A DNA stretch of 33,239 nt from Pedobacter sp. (GCA_004210715.1 SEDB01000004.1:1-33239), one strand, 5' to 3'. Numbered from the stretch's first letter, positions 17,796 through 25,677 are shown. Program-made: numbers and translations. The notes: generated by a model not told the origin, from the letters alone.

Positions 17796-19076
17796 TTGAT
17801 TGATTTGAAAGTAATACACCTAAATACCTATGATGGAAATGGCGGAGCAGGAAGAGCCTGTTTGCGCTTGAGCGATGCCCTAAAAGCAAGTGGCATCGAT
17901 TCAAAAGTTTTGGTGTATTATAAATTTGGGCAAAACCCAACTATTGATACTTTTAGCAAGTCGCCGATTCAAAAAGGTAAAGCTGTTTTTAGTATTCTTT
18001 CAGAGCGATATTACGCTAAGTGGCTAAGCAAATCGGTTAAAACGCCTTTCAGTTTGCAATGGTTTGGCCGATCAATTAAAAACCATCCTGAAGTTAAAAG
18101 TGCCGATATCATCCATCTTCACTGGGTTAATCATGGTTTTCTTACGCCCAAATTTTTAGCAGAGCTTGATGAATTGGAAAAACCAATTGTGTGGACTTTC
18201 CACGATAGCAATGCGTTTACTGGTGGCTGCCATGTACGCTACGGTTGCGAGAATTTTCATCAGCAATGCGGCAACTGCCCAATTTTAAAATTCAGTGGCG
18301 ATAACGACATCTCTCATAAAACCTGGTTACGCAAACAGAAAGCCTATGGCGAATTAAACTTTCACATTGTGGCGCCAAGCAATTGGATGGCAAAATCGGT
18401 TAAATTTAGCAGCTTGTTGGGCACACGAAAAACATCAGTGATTCCAAATACTATTGAAACCAATATTTTTAAACCTTATGTAAAAGCCGAGGCCAAGAAA
18501 ATATTGAAGATCAATCCTGATCATTTCGTGTTGATGAGTGGTTTTATGCCGTCAAAAAATGATAAACATAAAGGAACACCTTATTTAATTGAGGCTTTGG
18601 AAATTTTATCTCGTAGAACAGGAGTTAAAAAAGAGAATATCGAACTGGTTATTTTTGGCAATAAAGAAAATGCCGAAATGCCAGCGTTCCCTTTCAAAAC
18701 CACATTCCTTGGTACAATTAATAAAGATGATCATTTGGCAAAATGTTATTCAGCTGCAGATGCTTTTATCACGCCATCATTAGAAGATAATTTACCCAAT
18801 ACAGTAATGGAAAGTTTAGCCTGCGCTACGCCTGTTATTGCATTTACTACAGGCGGCATTCCCGATATGGTGAAGCACATGCAAAATGGTTATTTGGCTG
18901 AATATGAAAATGCTGAAGATTTAGCCAATGGAATTGAGTGGTTGTATCATCGTCCAAATAAAGAGGAGGTACAAAAAGCAGCCAGATTAAGTATTTTAAC
19001 CGATTTCTCGGAAGAAGTAATTGCGGCGGAGCATATTCATTTGTATGAAACCTTGATTGATTTGCAGCCGAAATAA
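17796..19076 (+). CDS. Glycosyltransferase family 4 (TTG start)
   Basis: This 426-residue GT-B glycosyltransferase probably acts at the inner membrane on a lipid-linked glycan. The amino domain has the donor-loop string NGGAGRACLRLSDALKASG (about 15-33). WTFHDSNAFTGGCHVRYG, with its cysteine cluster CENFHQQCGNCP (about 145-165), is typical of one GT4 subgroup. The carboxy domain has FMPSKNDKHKGTPYLIEAL and the acidic donor-binding motif LEDNLPNTVMESLACATP (about 331-348). No ATG fits: the frame starts at TTG 17796, or less likely TTG 17805. A TATTTTTG at 17791-17798 resembles a -7 box but overlaps this start. The stop codon is one base before the YhcG-like gene. Confidence 0.85.
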   Translation: MIDLKVIHLNTYDGNGGAGRACLRLSDALKASGIDSKVLVYYKFGQNPTIDTFSKSPIQKGKAVFSILSERYYAKWLSKSVKTPFSLQWFGRSIKNHPEVKSADIIHLHWVNHGFLTPKFLAELDELEKPIVWTFHDSNAFTGGCHVRYGCENFHQQCGNCPILKFSGDNDISHKTWLRKQKAYGELNFHIVAPSNWMAKSVKFSSLLGTRKTSVIPNTIETNIFKPYVKAEAKKILKINPDHFVLMSGFMPSKNDKHKGTPYLIEALEILSRRTGVKKENIELVIFGNKENAEMPAFPFKTTFLGTINKDDHLAKCYSAADAFITPSLEDNLPNTVMESLACATPVIAFTTGGIPDMVKHMQNGYLAEYENAEDLANGIEWLYHRPNKEEVQKAARLSILTDFSEEVIAAEHIHLYETLIDLQPK

Positions 19077-19077
19077 C

Positions 19078-20169
19078 ATGGAACTATCTAAAAGCCATCT
19101 CGATAATATCAAAGCCTTAAAATCGGCAATTTTACAGAGCCGTTATCGGGCCGCTGCTCTGGTTAATAAAGAACTTTTAACCCTTTATTTTGCTGTAGGG
19201 AAATTCATTTCACACAAAATTGAAGAGGAAAAATGGGGTGCAAAAGTCATTGAAAATCTTTCAGCCGATTTACAAGTTGAGCTTCCAGGTTTAAGAGGTT
19301 TTTCGGCAACCAATATGAAACGGATGAGACTCTTTTTTGAGTCTTGGAAAGAACATTCTCTAATTGGGCCAACAGTGTCGGTCCAATTACAAGTAATTGA
19401 CTTAGAAGACATTACATTTGGACCGACACTGTCGGTCCAATTGGAAAAAATCTTTTTTGGCTTGAGCTTTTCACATCATTTAGAAATTATACAAGGAACT
19501 CAAAAGATAGAAGAAAGGATTTTTTATATTCAAAAAACCGCTACAGAATTTTGGAGTTTAAGCACTCTTAAAAATCATTTGAACAATCAAACTTTTCAAA
19601 AAACAGGCAGCCTACCCAATAATTTTTCAAAAACAATTACCAATGATGAAATAAGGCAAAAAGCCTTACAATCATTTAAAGATGAATACCTGTTAGATTT
19701 TATCAATATCGAAGATGTTGATGATAAAGATGAACGGGTTTTAGAAAGTGAAATCGTTCAGAACATTAAGAAATTCTTAATGTCTTTAGGATCTGATTTT
19801 GCCTTTATTGGCAATCAATTTAGGTTAATTGTAGAAGATGAAGAATACTTTTTAGACCTCTTGTTTTTTAATCGTCGCTTACAATGCTTGGTAGTTTTCG
19901 AGCTCAAAACTGGTAAATTTAAGCCCGAATATATGGGCAAAATGAATTTTTATTTATCAGCTTTAGATGAATATGTAAAGCAACCACATGAACAACCATC
20001 AATTGGCATTATTCTTTGTAAGGAAAAGAAAAACAAAGTAGTTGAATTTTCATTTAGAGATTTTAATAAAGCAATGGGCGTTTCGACTTATAAAACAAGC
20101 AGTGTTTTACCGGCAGCATACAAAGGTGTTTTACCCGATGTAGAAACCTTAAAAAAACTAATGGATTAG
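19078..20169 (+). CDS. YhcG/DUF1016 family PDDEXK nuclease-domain protein
   Basis: This 363-residue protein has the DUF1016 amino-terminal domain (INxAR-like ALVNKELLTLYFAVGKFI, about 22-39; RGFSATNMKRMRLFF, about 73-87) and a carboxy-terminal PDDEXK nuclease fold. The catalytic pattern is visible as D260 (FLDLLFFN) and E275-L-K277 (VVFELKTGKFKPEYMGKMNFY). The ATG at 19078 is preferred over the TTG at 19057, which lies inside the GT4 gene. Between the two domains are two tandem 18-residue copies beginning GPTVSVQL/GPTLSVQL, encoded by palindromic DNA. Family members may act in DNA processing or defence, but their role is unproven. It fits between two glycosyltransferase genes with one-base gaps on both sides, which is odd for a nuclease. 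Confidence 0.85.
   Translation: MELSKSHLDNIKALKSAILQSRYRAAALVNKELLTLYFAVGKFISHKIEEEKWGAKVIENLSADLQVELPGLRGFSATNMKRMRLFFESWKEHSLIGPTVSVQLQVIDLEDITFGPTLSVQLEKIFFGLSFSHHLEIIQGTQKIEERIFYIQKTATEFWSLSTLKNHLNNQTFQKTGSLPNNFSKTITNDEIRQKALQSFKDEYLLDFINIEDVDDKDERVLESEIVQNIKKFLMSLGSDFAFIGNQFRLIVEDEEYFLDLLFFNRRLQCLVVFELKTGKFKPEYMGKMNFYLSALDEYVKQPHEQPSIGIILCKEKKNKVVEFSFRDFNKAMGVSTYKTSSVLPAAYKGVLPDVETLKKLMD
19364..19440 (+). repeat. Tandem in-frame palindromic repeat inside the YhcG gene
   Basis: The second copy, TTGGACCGACA-C-TGTCGGTCCAA (19418-19440), is a perfect palindrome with 11-base arms and one central base. The first copy (19364-19386) has the same right arm and two arm mismatches. The copies start 54 bases apart, exactly 18 codons, so the frame is kept. 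Confidence 0.9.
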
Positions 20170-20170
20170 C

Positions 20171-20917
20171 ATGCCTAAACTAACCGTCATTACCATCGTA
20201 TACAATAACGTTCGAGATATTGAGCGAACGATTAACTCTGTGCTCAAACAAACCTATAAAAAAATCGAATACATTATTATCGATGGAAAATCAACTGATG
20301 GCACTTTAGAAGTTATCGAAAAGCATAAAAGTAGCATTTCTAAAATTGTATCAGAACCTGATAATGGCATTTATGATGCCATGAACAAAGGTTTAGCTTT
20401 GGCTACCGGCGATTATGTTTTGTTTATGAATTCGGGCGATGAAATCTACGATGAAACAACCGTTGAAGATATTTTCGAATCTGTTCCAGGAGCCGACATT
20501 TACTATGGCGAAACAGAGATGTATAATGACAATTGGGAAAGTCTGGGGCGTAGAAGACACGAAGCGCCCGATGAATTCGACTGGAAAAGTTTTAAGTATG
20601 GCATGAGCATTAGCCATCAGGCGATTTATATCCGCAGGAGTATTATTACACCTTATGATTTGAGTTACAAATACAGTTCAGATATAGATTGGATTATCAA
20701 GGCCGCTAAAAAAGCTTCGAGCATTGTTAACGTTCGGCGTTATGTGGCCAAGTATTTGGTTGGTGGAATGAGCAAGAAAAAACATCGCGAAAGCTTAAAA
20801 GAGAGGTTTAAGATCTTCACTAAATATTACGGTTTAATTCCAAATATCTTCAACCATGTGATTATTGCAGGTAATTTGGCTTTTTATTTTGTTAAGCATA
20901 AAAGGACGAATGATTAG
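20171..20917 (+). CDS. Glycosyltransferase family 2
   Basis: This 248-residue GT-A glycosyltransferase carries the classical amino-terminal pattern LTVITIVYNNVRDIERTINSV, the nucleotide-binding IIDGKSTDGTLEVIEKH (about 36-52), EPDNGIYDAMNKGLALATGDY (about 60-80) and the metal-site region FMNSGDEIYD (about 83-92). The subgroup resembles WcaA/colanic-acid-type transferases. It starts one base after the YhcG-like gene's stop codon, so it is almost certainly co-transcribed with it and the GT4 gene. A REP-like palindrome follows and probably marks the end of the unit. Confidence 0.87.
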   Translation: MPKLTVITIVYNNVRDIERTINSVLKQTYKKIEYIIIDGKSTDGTLEVIEKHKSSISKIVSEPDNGIYDAMNKGLALATGDYVLFMNSGDEIYDETTVEDIFESVPGADIYYGETEMYNDNWESLGRRRHEAPDEFDWKSFKYGMSISHQAIYIRRSIITPYDLSYKYSSDIDWIIKAAKKASSIVNVRRYVAKYLVGGMSKKKHRESLKERFKIFTKYYGLIPNIFNHVIIAGNLAFYFVKHKRTND

Positions 20918-20967
20918 AAAATTCTAATCTGTCTCTTTCGACTAAAACGCATTGTAAAAGGATTTGT

Positions 20968-21034
20968 CCGTCATCCTGAACTCATTTCAGGATCTCTATC
21001 GCATTAAGATGCTGAACTAAATTCAGCATGACGG
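20968..21034. repeat. REP-like palindromic element (paired hairpins)
   Basis: Two 27-base arms (20968-20994 and 21008-21034) are reverse complements with five mismatches, flanking a 13-base spacer. Each arm is an inner inverted repeat (ATCCTGAA...TTCAGGAT and ATGCTGAA...TTCAGCAT), and the C/G changes are compensatory within each arm. The design matches the element at 12613. It occupies the gap between the GT2 gene and the PfpI gene. Confidence 0.85.
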
Positions 21035-21127
21035 TAGGATGAAGTAATTCGATAATCAATTTTCTAAAAACAAATTTTCCATAAACGCTGTCTTTAATCA
21101 TATACTTATTAAAAACAGAAAAAGATT

Positions 21128-21688
21128 ATGGGACAATTAAGTAACCGCACTATTGCTGTTCTTTCAGAAAGCGGATTTGAAGAGGTAGAATTAACTGAAC
21201 CAGTAAAAAGGTTAAAAGAAGAGGGCGCAACCGTTCACATCATCTCCTCGAAAAGTGGAAAAATTAAAGCTTGGGATCACGACCATTGGTCGATAGAAGT
21301 TGATGTAGATAAAACAATTTCTGAAGCTAATGCCGACGATTATAATGGCTTACTTTTACCAGGAGGCGTAATTAATCCAGATCAGTTGCGTGTAAATGAG
21401 GATGCCATTGCATTTGTAAAATCCTTTTTCGCGGATGGAAAACCTGTTGCAGCCATTTGCCACGGACCACAAACTTTAATTAACGCTGACGTTGTGCAAG
21501 GCAGAAAATTAACTTCAGTTAAAAATATTTCCAAAGATTTAATTAATGCAGGCGCCATTTGGAGTGATGAAGAAGTAGTGGTAGATCAAGGTTTGGTAAC
21601 CAGCAGAACACCAAAAGATTTACCTGCCTTTAATGATAAAATTGTGGAGGAATTTGCAGAGGGAGTACATGAGGGACAACACGCTTAA
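21128..21688 (+). CDS. DJ-1/PfpI family protein (type 1 glutamine amidotransferase-like)
   Basis: This 186-residue cytoplasmic protein of the PfpI/YhbO type belongs to a family proposed to act as deglycases, glyoxalases or stress chaperones. Visible features are IAVLSESGFEEVELTEPVKRL with the conserved glutamate (about 9-29), DYNGLLLPGGVINPDQLR (about 71-88) and the nucleophile elbow AAICHGPQTLI (cysteine about 113, followed by histidine). The length is normal. It has its own gap upstream containing the REP-like element, and a strong terminator downstream. Confidence 0.88.
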   Translation: MGQLSNRTIAVLSESGFEEVELTEPVKRLKEEGATVHIISSKSGKIKAWDHDHWSIEVDVDKTISEANADDYNGLLLPGGVINPDQLRVNEDAIAFVKSFFADGKPVAAICHGPQTLINADVVQGRKLTSVKNISKDLINAGAIWSDEEVVVDQGLVTSRTPKDLPAFNDKIVEEFAEGVHEGQHA

Positions 21689-21721
21689 ACGTTTTGGACG
21701 CTCTTTCTAGATTCACTCAAT

Positions 21722-21755
21722 AAGCGGCTGGTATCTACTAGCCGCTTTAGTTTTA
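21722..21755. terminator. Bidirectional intrinsic terminator between pfpI and the convergent gene
   Basis: AAGCGGCT (21722-21729) pairs with AGCCGCTT (21740-21747). The stem extends inward by a G-T wobble and two further pairs to a four-base loop, and TAGTTTTAT follows. It sits between convergent genes ending at 21688 and 21753. The plus-strand T tract is the better one. Confidence 0.75.
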
Positions 21756-22796
21756 TAACTTAACCTGCCGGATGATATTCTTGATATTCAGTTCAATAAT
21801 ATCAGTCATGTTTTTGCACCTTAAATAGTTCGTATCCTTAAAATATTCGCTCATACTTTGTTTTAAAATGGCAATATTTTCTGGAGTGGTTAATTCTTCT
21901 TTATTGGAAACATCTCGAAGATCAGTTAAACGATGGCGTTCGCTCCGAACACGATGAACAATTGACGAACGTTCTTCCTGCTGATATTGAAGAACTGTTT
22001 TTTCGGTTAATTGCTCCATGCTCATTTTCACATAAGGCAAATTCTCTTTAAAAAACTGAGGTAAATAAACTTTTAAGTTCCCCTCATAAAACTGCTGATC
22101 AAAATCTATCGCCCGGATTCGGAACTGAATATCGTCAAAATCTGGCGTAATCTGCACTACGAAATTATAAGCTCTCATATCGCCTAAAAGCATAATTAGG
22201 CAGCGTTCATTAAACTTGACAAATTCTTTTGCAATACGAGTTGGATTAAACTCTGGCGTATAAAGTTGCCCCTTTGTGAAAACATCTCCTGGTATTCCTG
22301 CAATGTGTTCTTCCACTAAAGTATCGCCATCAACCAAATAATTCACCTGATTTGGAGAGAGAATTTCTTCCATTTCCAGGCCATAAATTCGGGAAGCATC
22401 TGCTTTTTTAATGTAGAAATAATCGTAAACATCATTTAAGCGATTGACAATTCTAATCCGAAAAGGATGTGTATTTCCGAAGGTGCAATATTCAATTTTA
22501 TCAATGTATTTATGTTCCACAATGCGAAGATTCCCCGATGCTTTCAAGTTGGCATATATTTCCTTTAAACCGTTATGTAAGGTTTCAATCAGATCTTGGG
22601 CATAAATCGGCCCCTCCCAAAGTGAATCTTTACCAAACTTATCCATTAAAGGGAAGGCCTCATTAAATTGCATCAAATCATTGTAGCCAATTGGCAATTT
22701 AGCCTCACGCTGATAAGTTCGCAAGTACTTTTGCAAAGCTGGTGTTACCGGAAAAATTGGTTTCTTTTTAAGAATTTTTACGTCTTCGTTTTCCAT
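21753..22796 (-). CDS. Conserved protein of unknown function with kinase-like motifs
   Basis: I do not recognise the family of this 347-residue soluble protein. The middle part resembles a kinase-like fold in order. A strand-plus-lysine YDYFYIKK (about 124-131) is followed by a helix with E141 (GLEMEEIL) and a hinge-like VEEHIAGIPGD (about 161-171). Next are a catalytic-loop-like LLGDMRAYNFVV (D206, N211) and a metal-site-like RAIDFDQQF (D231). This order matches the GDxxxxN ... IDF pattern of aminoglycoside-kinase, HipA and PI4K-like folds. The amino 90 and carboxy 100 residues (the latter rich in Glu/Arg/Gln) have no match that I know. It is a single gene convergent with pfpI. The kinase idea is inference from motifs only. 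Confidence 0.6.
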   Translation of the reverse strand: MENEDVKILKKKPIFPVTPALQKYLRTYQREAKLPIGYNDLMQFNEAFPLMDKFGKDSLWEGPIYAQDLIETLHNGLKEIYANLKASGNLRIVEHKYIDKIEYCTFGNTHPFRIRIVNRLNDVYDYFYIKKADASRIYGLEMEEILSPNQVNYLVDGDTLVEEHIAGIPGDVFTKGQLYTPEFNPTRIAKEFVKFNERCLIMLLGDMRAYNFVVQITPDFDDIQFRIRAIDFDQQFYEGNLKVYLPQFFKENLPYVKMSMEQLTEKTVLQYQQEERSSIVHRVRSERHRLTDLRDVSNKEELTTPENIAILKQSMSEYFKDTNYLRCKNMTDIIELNIKNIIRQVKL

Positions 22797-22914
22797 TGAT
22801 AGGCAATGTAGTATTTAAAAATTTACCTGCAAAGAATTTAAGGCAAGCGCAAAGAACTCCAAGCTTATCTTTTAGATTTGTGTGCGTTGCAAATATTCTT
22901 CACGTACTTTGCGG

Positions 22915-24108
22915 TTAATTACCTTTCGGATAACTAAAAGGCAATCCAGCTAAGTACCTACTTATTTTGCGATACGGGTAATCGCCTGCGCCATGATCAG
23001 CGAATTGAACAATAATAGTATTAGTTTTAGGATTTATATAAAGCCTTTGACCTAACATTCCCTCCGCAGCGTAATCTCCGTTATCGCCAGCTTGAGGAAT
23101 CCACCAGAGATAATGATGAGCGGATTTTTGCCAACCCTTTGCTGATGCTGGCTTTTCATTGCCGATACCGATAGATTGTTTTACCCAATTTTCCGGAACA
23201 ACTTGATTGTTATTATAACTTCCATTATTTAGATATAACCGGCCAATTTTAGCTAAATCTATGGCAGTAACCTGAAATCTGCTGGCAGTGTTTGCCAAGC
23301 CATCAGCATGATCCAATCCAAACGAGGCATTATATTCTGCCCCGATTTTACGCCAAGTATTTTCTTCAAAAAACTGAGCAACTGACTTACCTGTGGCCTT
23401 TTCCACTACCCAACCCAATAATATAGGGTCTATGCTTTTGTATTTCCACACGGTGCCAGGTTGATTAACCAGCTTAACTTTCATAAGCTCGGCTTTCATA
23501 TCATGCGTGTAATAGTACTTAGCTTCGTCTGATAAAAACGCTTTCAAAATTCCACCCAATGCATCCTGAAATTCCAATCCAGATTTCATTTCGAGAAGAT
23601 TTTTCAGGGTGATATTTTCAAAAGCAGGGTTAGATTTTAATTCCGGGATATAATCAGTTATTTTATCGTTTAAGCTTCTCATATTTCCAGCTGCTAAAGC
23701 CTGGCCAATCATTATCGAAACCATACTTTTTGCACCTGAAAATATAGTGGTTAATGTACTATCTGCATAACCACCTTTATACTTTTCGTACAAAACAGTA
23801 TCATTTCGAATTACAATGAAAGCATTTAACTTCCCGTTTTTAAAATATTCAGAAAAAGTAATGTATTGATTAAGTCCATCACGAACTTTTAATGTATCAA
23901 GATCATTTCTCATTTTCCCCGATCGAATAAAATGAAAAGCAGAATCGCTTTTATATATTACAGCTTGCGGAAAAGCCTTGTATGTAACTGCATCTGGAGT
24001 GCGATACCATAAAACCCGCTTGAGGTAAGGCTGCCAAACAAATAAGCCTGCAAAAAATAAAACGATAAAAATGAAAAGATAGCGCAGTATTGTTTTTACA
24101 ACTTTCAT
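22915..24108 (-). CDS. Serine hydrolase, class C beta-lactamase family, membrane-anchored
   Basis: This 397-residue protein has an amino-terminal membrane anchor (ILRYLFIFIVLFFAGLFVW, about 7-25) and a periplasmic beta-lactamase/D-aminopeptidase fold. The nucleophile motif is SGAKSMVS (S124-x-x-K127). A tyrosine motif YKSIDPILLGWVVEKATGK (about 218) and a late EGMLGQRLYINPKTNTIIVQF region in place of the KTG strand complete the active site. Characterised members are esterases, amidases or peptidases, and most are not resistance enzymes. The neighbours give no substrate clue. It is followed on the minus strand by 118 bases without a gene. Confidence 0.85.
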   Translation of the reverse strand: MKVVKTILRYLFIFIVLFFAGLFVWQPYLKRVLWYRTPDAVTYKAFPQAVIYKSDSAFHFIRSGKMRNDLDTLKVRDGLNQYITFSEYFKNGKLNAFIVIRNDTVLYEKYKGGYADSTLTTIFSGAKSMVSIMIGQALAAGNMRSLNDKITDYIPELKSNPAFENITLKNLLEMKSGLEFQDALGGILKAFLSDEAKYYYTHDMKAELMKVKLVNQPGTVWKYKSIDPILLGWVVEKATGKSVAQFFEENTWRKIGAEYNASFGLDHADGLANTASRFQVTAIDLAKIGRLYLNNGSYNNNQVVPENWVKQSIGIGNEKPASAKGWQKSAHHYLWWIPQAGDNGDYAAEGMLGQRLYINPKTNTIIVQFADHGAGDYPYRKISRYLAGLPFSYPKGN

Positions 24109-24197
24109 TGGGGTTAATTACTACGGCAAATATAAAATTTTTAGCTTGGCGTAGTATTTAAAAAAACAAGAAATGAAATCCTAATGCAACCGAAAAA

Positions 24198-25124
24198 CTA
24201 AGCGCAATTAGCCGGAACACCACTGTTGTTTTCAGTAGTTTTGTTCGCCTTATTGCCAGGTTTATATTTCCACCTACGATGACTCCATAACCAATAAGCT
24301 GGTTTATCTTCAATCATTTCCTCCAGAAAATGGGTATGCGCCTCTGTAATTTCAAATTCCTGAGTTTGATCGGGATGTAAGCAAATCGGAACACAATCAA
24401 CTTCGTAATATCCTCTCTTCAAGTAGTTAATTTTTAAGTAAAAAACCGGACGGTTTGTTTTCTTTGCAATTTTCTCTATCCCTAATTGAACGGAGGTTTC
24501 CTGATTTAAAAAGTTAGTCCAATAAATTGATTCTTCTTTTGAGGGAGCTTGATCACTTCCAAAAGTGAACATGCTTGCCGAGTTTTTGCTGGCCTGAATG
24601 GCACGTAAGGTTTGGCGCATGGCCACCATATTATTACCAAATTTGCTCCTCATTTTAAAAAACCAATGATCGAAAGCTTCGCTGCTTAACGGTTTATAAA
24701 TTGGATAATGCTGACCAGAAAAATTAAGGCCAATGGCCATGCAAACCCACTCGTAATTACCGTAATGCGATGCGCAGAAAAGCACACTTTCTTTGTTTTG
24801 CAGATAAGCTTCGACTAAATCAGCATTCTTAAATTTTACTCTTTTATTAAGTTCTTTTTTCGAGATGCTTTTCATTTTAATGATCTCGACAAATAAGGAT
24901 GAAAGAAACTTATAATATTCTTTCTCGATGGTATTAAGCTCCGCAGCACTTTTATTAGGAAAGGCATTGTATAAATTCTCCTTCACCACTTTCCTACGAT
25001 ATTTAACAACGTAAAAGATTAATAAATAAAAAGCATCAGCTAATCTATAAAGTAGAAATAGTGGCAAAAGAGAAAGTGCGTTTAATAAAAATATCCCTAA
25101 AAAGGATAGGCTCTTATTAATCAT
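24198..25124 (-). CDS. Lysophospholipid/lipid A acyltransferase (LpxL/HtrB-like)
   Basis: This 308-residue inner-membrane acyltransferase of the LpxL/HtrB family adds acyl chains to lipid A or related lipids. A hydrophobic amino-terminal segment (SLLPLFLLYRLADAFYLLIFYVV) precedes the catalytic HxxxxD/E-type motif ASHYGNYEWVCMAIG (histidine about 118, glutamate five residues later). The segment TFGSDQAPSKEESIYW (about 192-207) matches the second conserved block of the family. The carboxy end YWLWSHRRWKYKPG is the typical final block. The length is normal. It is a single gene with a candidate promoter just upstream at 25153-25160. Confidence 0.88.
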   Translation of the reverse strand: MINKSLSFLGIFLLNALSLLPLFLLYRLADAFYLLIFYVVKYRRKVVKENLYNAFPNKSAAELNTIEKEYYKFLSSLFVEIIKMKSISKKELNKRVKFKNADLVEAYLQNKESVLFCASHYGNYEWVCMAIGLNFSGQHYPIYKPLSSEAFDHWFFKMRSKFGNNMVAMRQTLRAIQASKNSASMFTFGSDQAPSKEESIYWTNFLNQETSVQLGIEKIAKKTNRPVFYLKINYLKRGYYEVDCVPICLHPDQTQEFEITEAHTHFLEEMIEDKPAYWLWSHRRWKYKPGNKANKTTENNSGVPANCA

Positions 25125-25152
25125 AATATGGGCTTGATTAGTTTATTTCTGA

Positions 25153-25160
25153 CAAAATTA
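25153..25160 (-). promoter_or_regulatory. Candidate -7 box (TAATTTTG) for the acyltransferase gene
   Basis: On the minus strand this reads TAATTTTG, matching TAnnTTTG, 28 bases before the acyltransferase start codon. No TTTG occurs at the usual upstream spacing. Confidence 0.4.
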
Positions 25161-25236
25161 GTGTCGAATCAAAAATCAACTGCCACGGAATTGTTTGTTT
25201 TTTATTCCGTGAGGTTGTTTGAAAATTGTATGACAG

Positions 25237-25262
25237 AAAATCAATCGAGCGATTGATTTTTT
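25237..25262 (+). terminator. Orphan terminator-like hairpin
   Basis: AAAATCAATCG and CGATTGATTTT are perfect reverse complements around AG, and the T run continues to six. No plus-strand gene lies upstream that it could serve. It may end a small RNA, back up typA termination on the other strand, or be a protein-binding palindrome. Confidence 0.45.
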
Positions 25263-25569
25263 ACTCTATTTGGTAAGGAAGCTTTGTTAATAGCACAATT
25301 TTATTTTATTAAACCTTATTGCAGCGATATCCTTTTTGTGATCCAAACTTTCGAATTTCGGTAATGTAACAAAAAGATTAAGCGGAAAAAAGGCCTTTCT
25401 TTAAAAAGAACAAAAGGCAATGCTTTCGAAAAAAAAAGCCTCACCCTGTTAATGTTTCTACGGTGTCCAAATCAATAACGATCTCTCTCCGGAAGAGAGG
25501 AAAATAATAGACAGAATAAATAAGCGATATAATTTAAAGTTTTCAATGCTGAGAGGATTTAGATGGGGC

Positions 25570-25609
25570 TAATAATTAAAAAGCCCATCTCAATTAAGAA
25601 ATGGGCTTT
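25570..25609 (-). terminator. Intrinsic terminator of typA
   Basis: AAAGCCCAT (25580-25588) and ATGGGCTTT (25601-25609) form a perfect nine-base stem with a 12-base loop. On the minus strand the stem is followed by TTTTTAATTATT. It lies about 70 bases past the typA stop codon, in the right orientation. Confidence 0.75.
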
Positions 25610-25677
25610 GATATTTTAATCTCCTTGTGGGGATTTATGACAAAGTCCTCCTTCTGGGGAGGATTTTGGTGGGGCTA

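Larger units (their letters stand above)
25125..25677. other. 553-base intergenic region rich in palindromes, no gene seen
   Basis: I see no convincing coding frame here; the track ORF at 25601 runs into the antisense of typA. Contents in order are a candidate -7 box for the acyltransferase gene (25153-25160), an inverted repeat CACGGAAT/ATTCCGTG (25184-25211), and a perfect hairpin with 11-base arms and a T tract (25237-25262). A REP-like block with CTCTCTCCGGAAGAGAG (25480-25500), followed by GAGAGGATTTAGATGGGGCT, comes next, then the typA terminator (25570-25609) and a second GGGAGGATTTTGGTGGGGCT block ending beside typA. Confidence 0.7.

Noticed and set aside
19078-20169. The YhcG gene as a restriction-modification or toxin-antitoxin module
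   Set aside because: No modification, specificity or antitoxin gene is adjacent. The methyltransferases nearby have small-molecule type motifs and show no DNA methylase motif such as DPPY.
22915-24108. Antibiotic-resistance beta-lactamase
   Set aside because: The SxxK and Tyr motifs define the broad serine hydrolase family, but the late KTG strand is replaced and the protein is membrane-anchored, so a resistance call is not supported.
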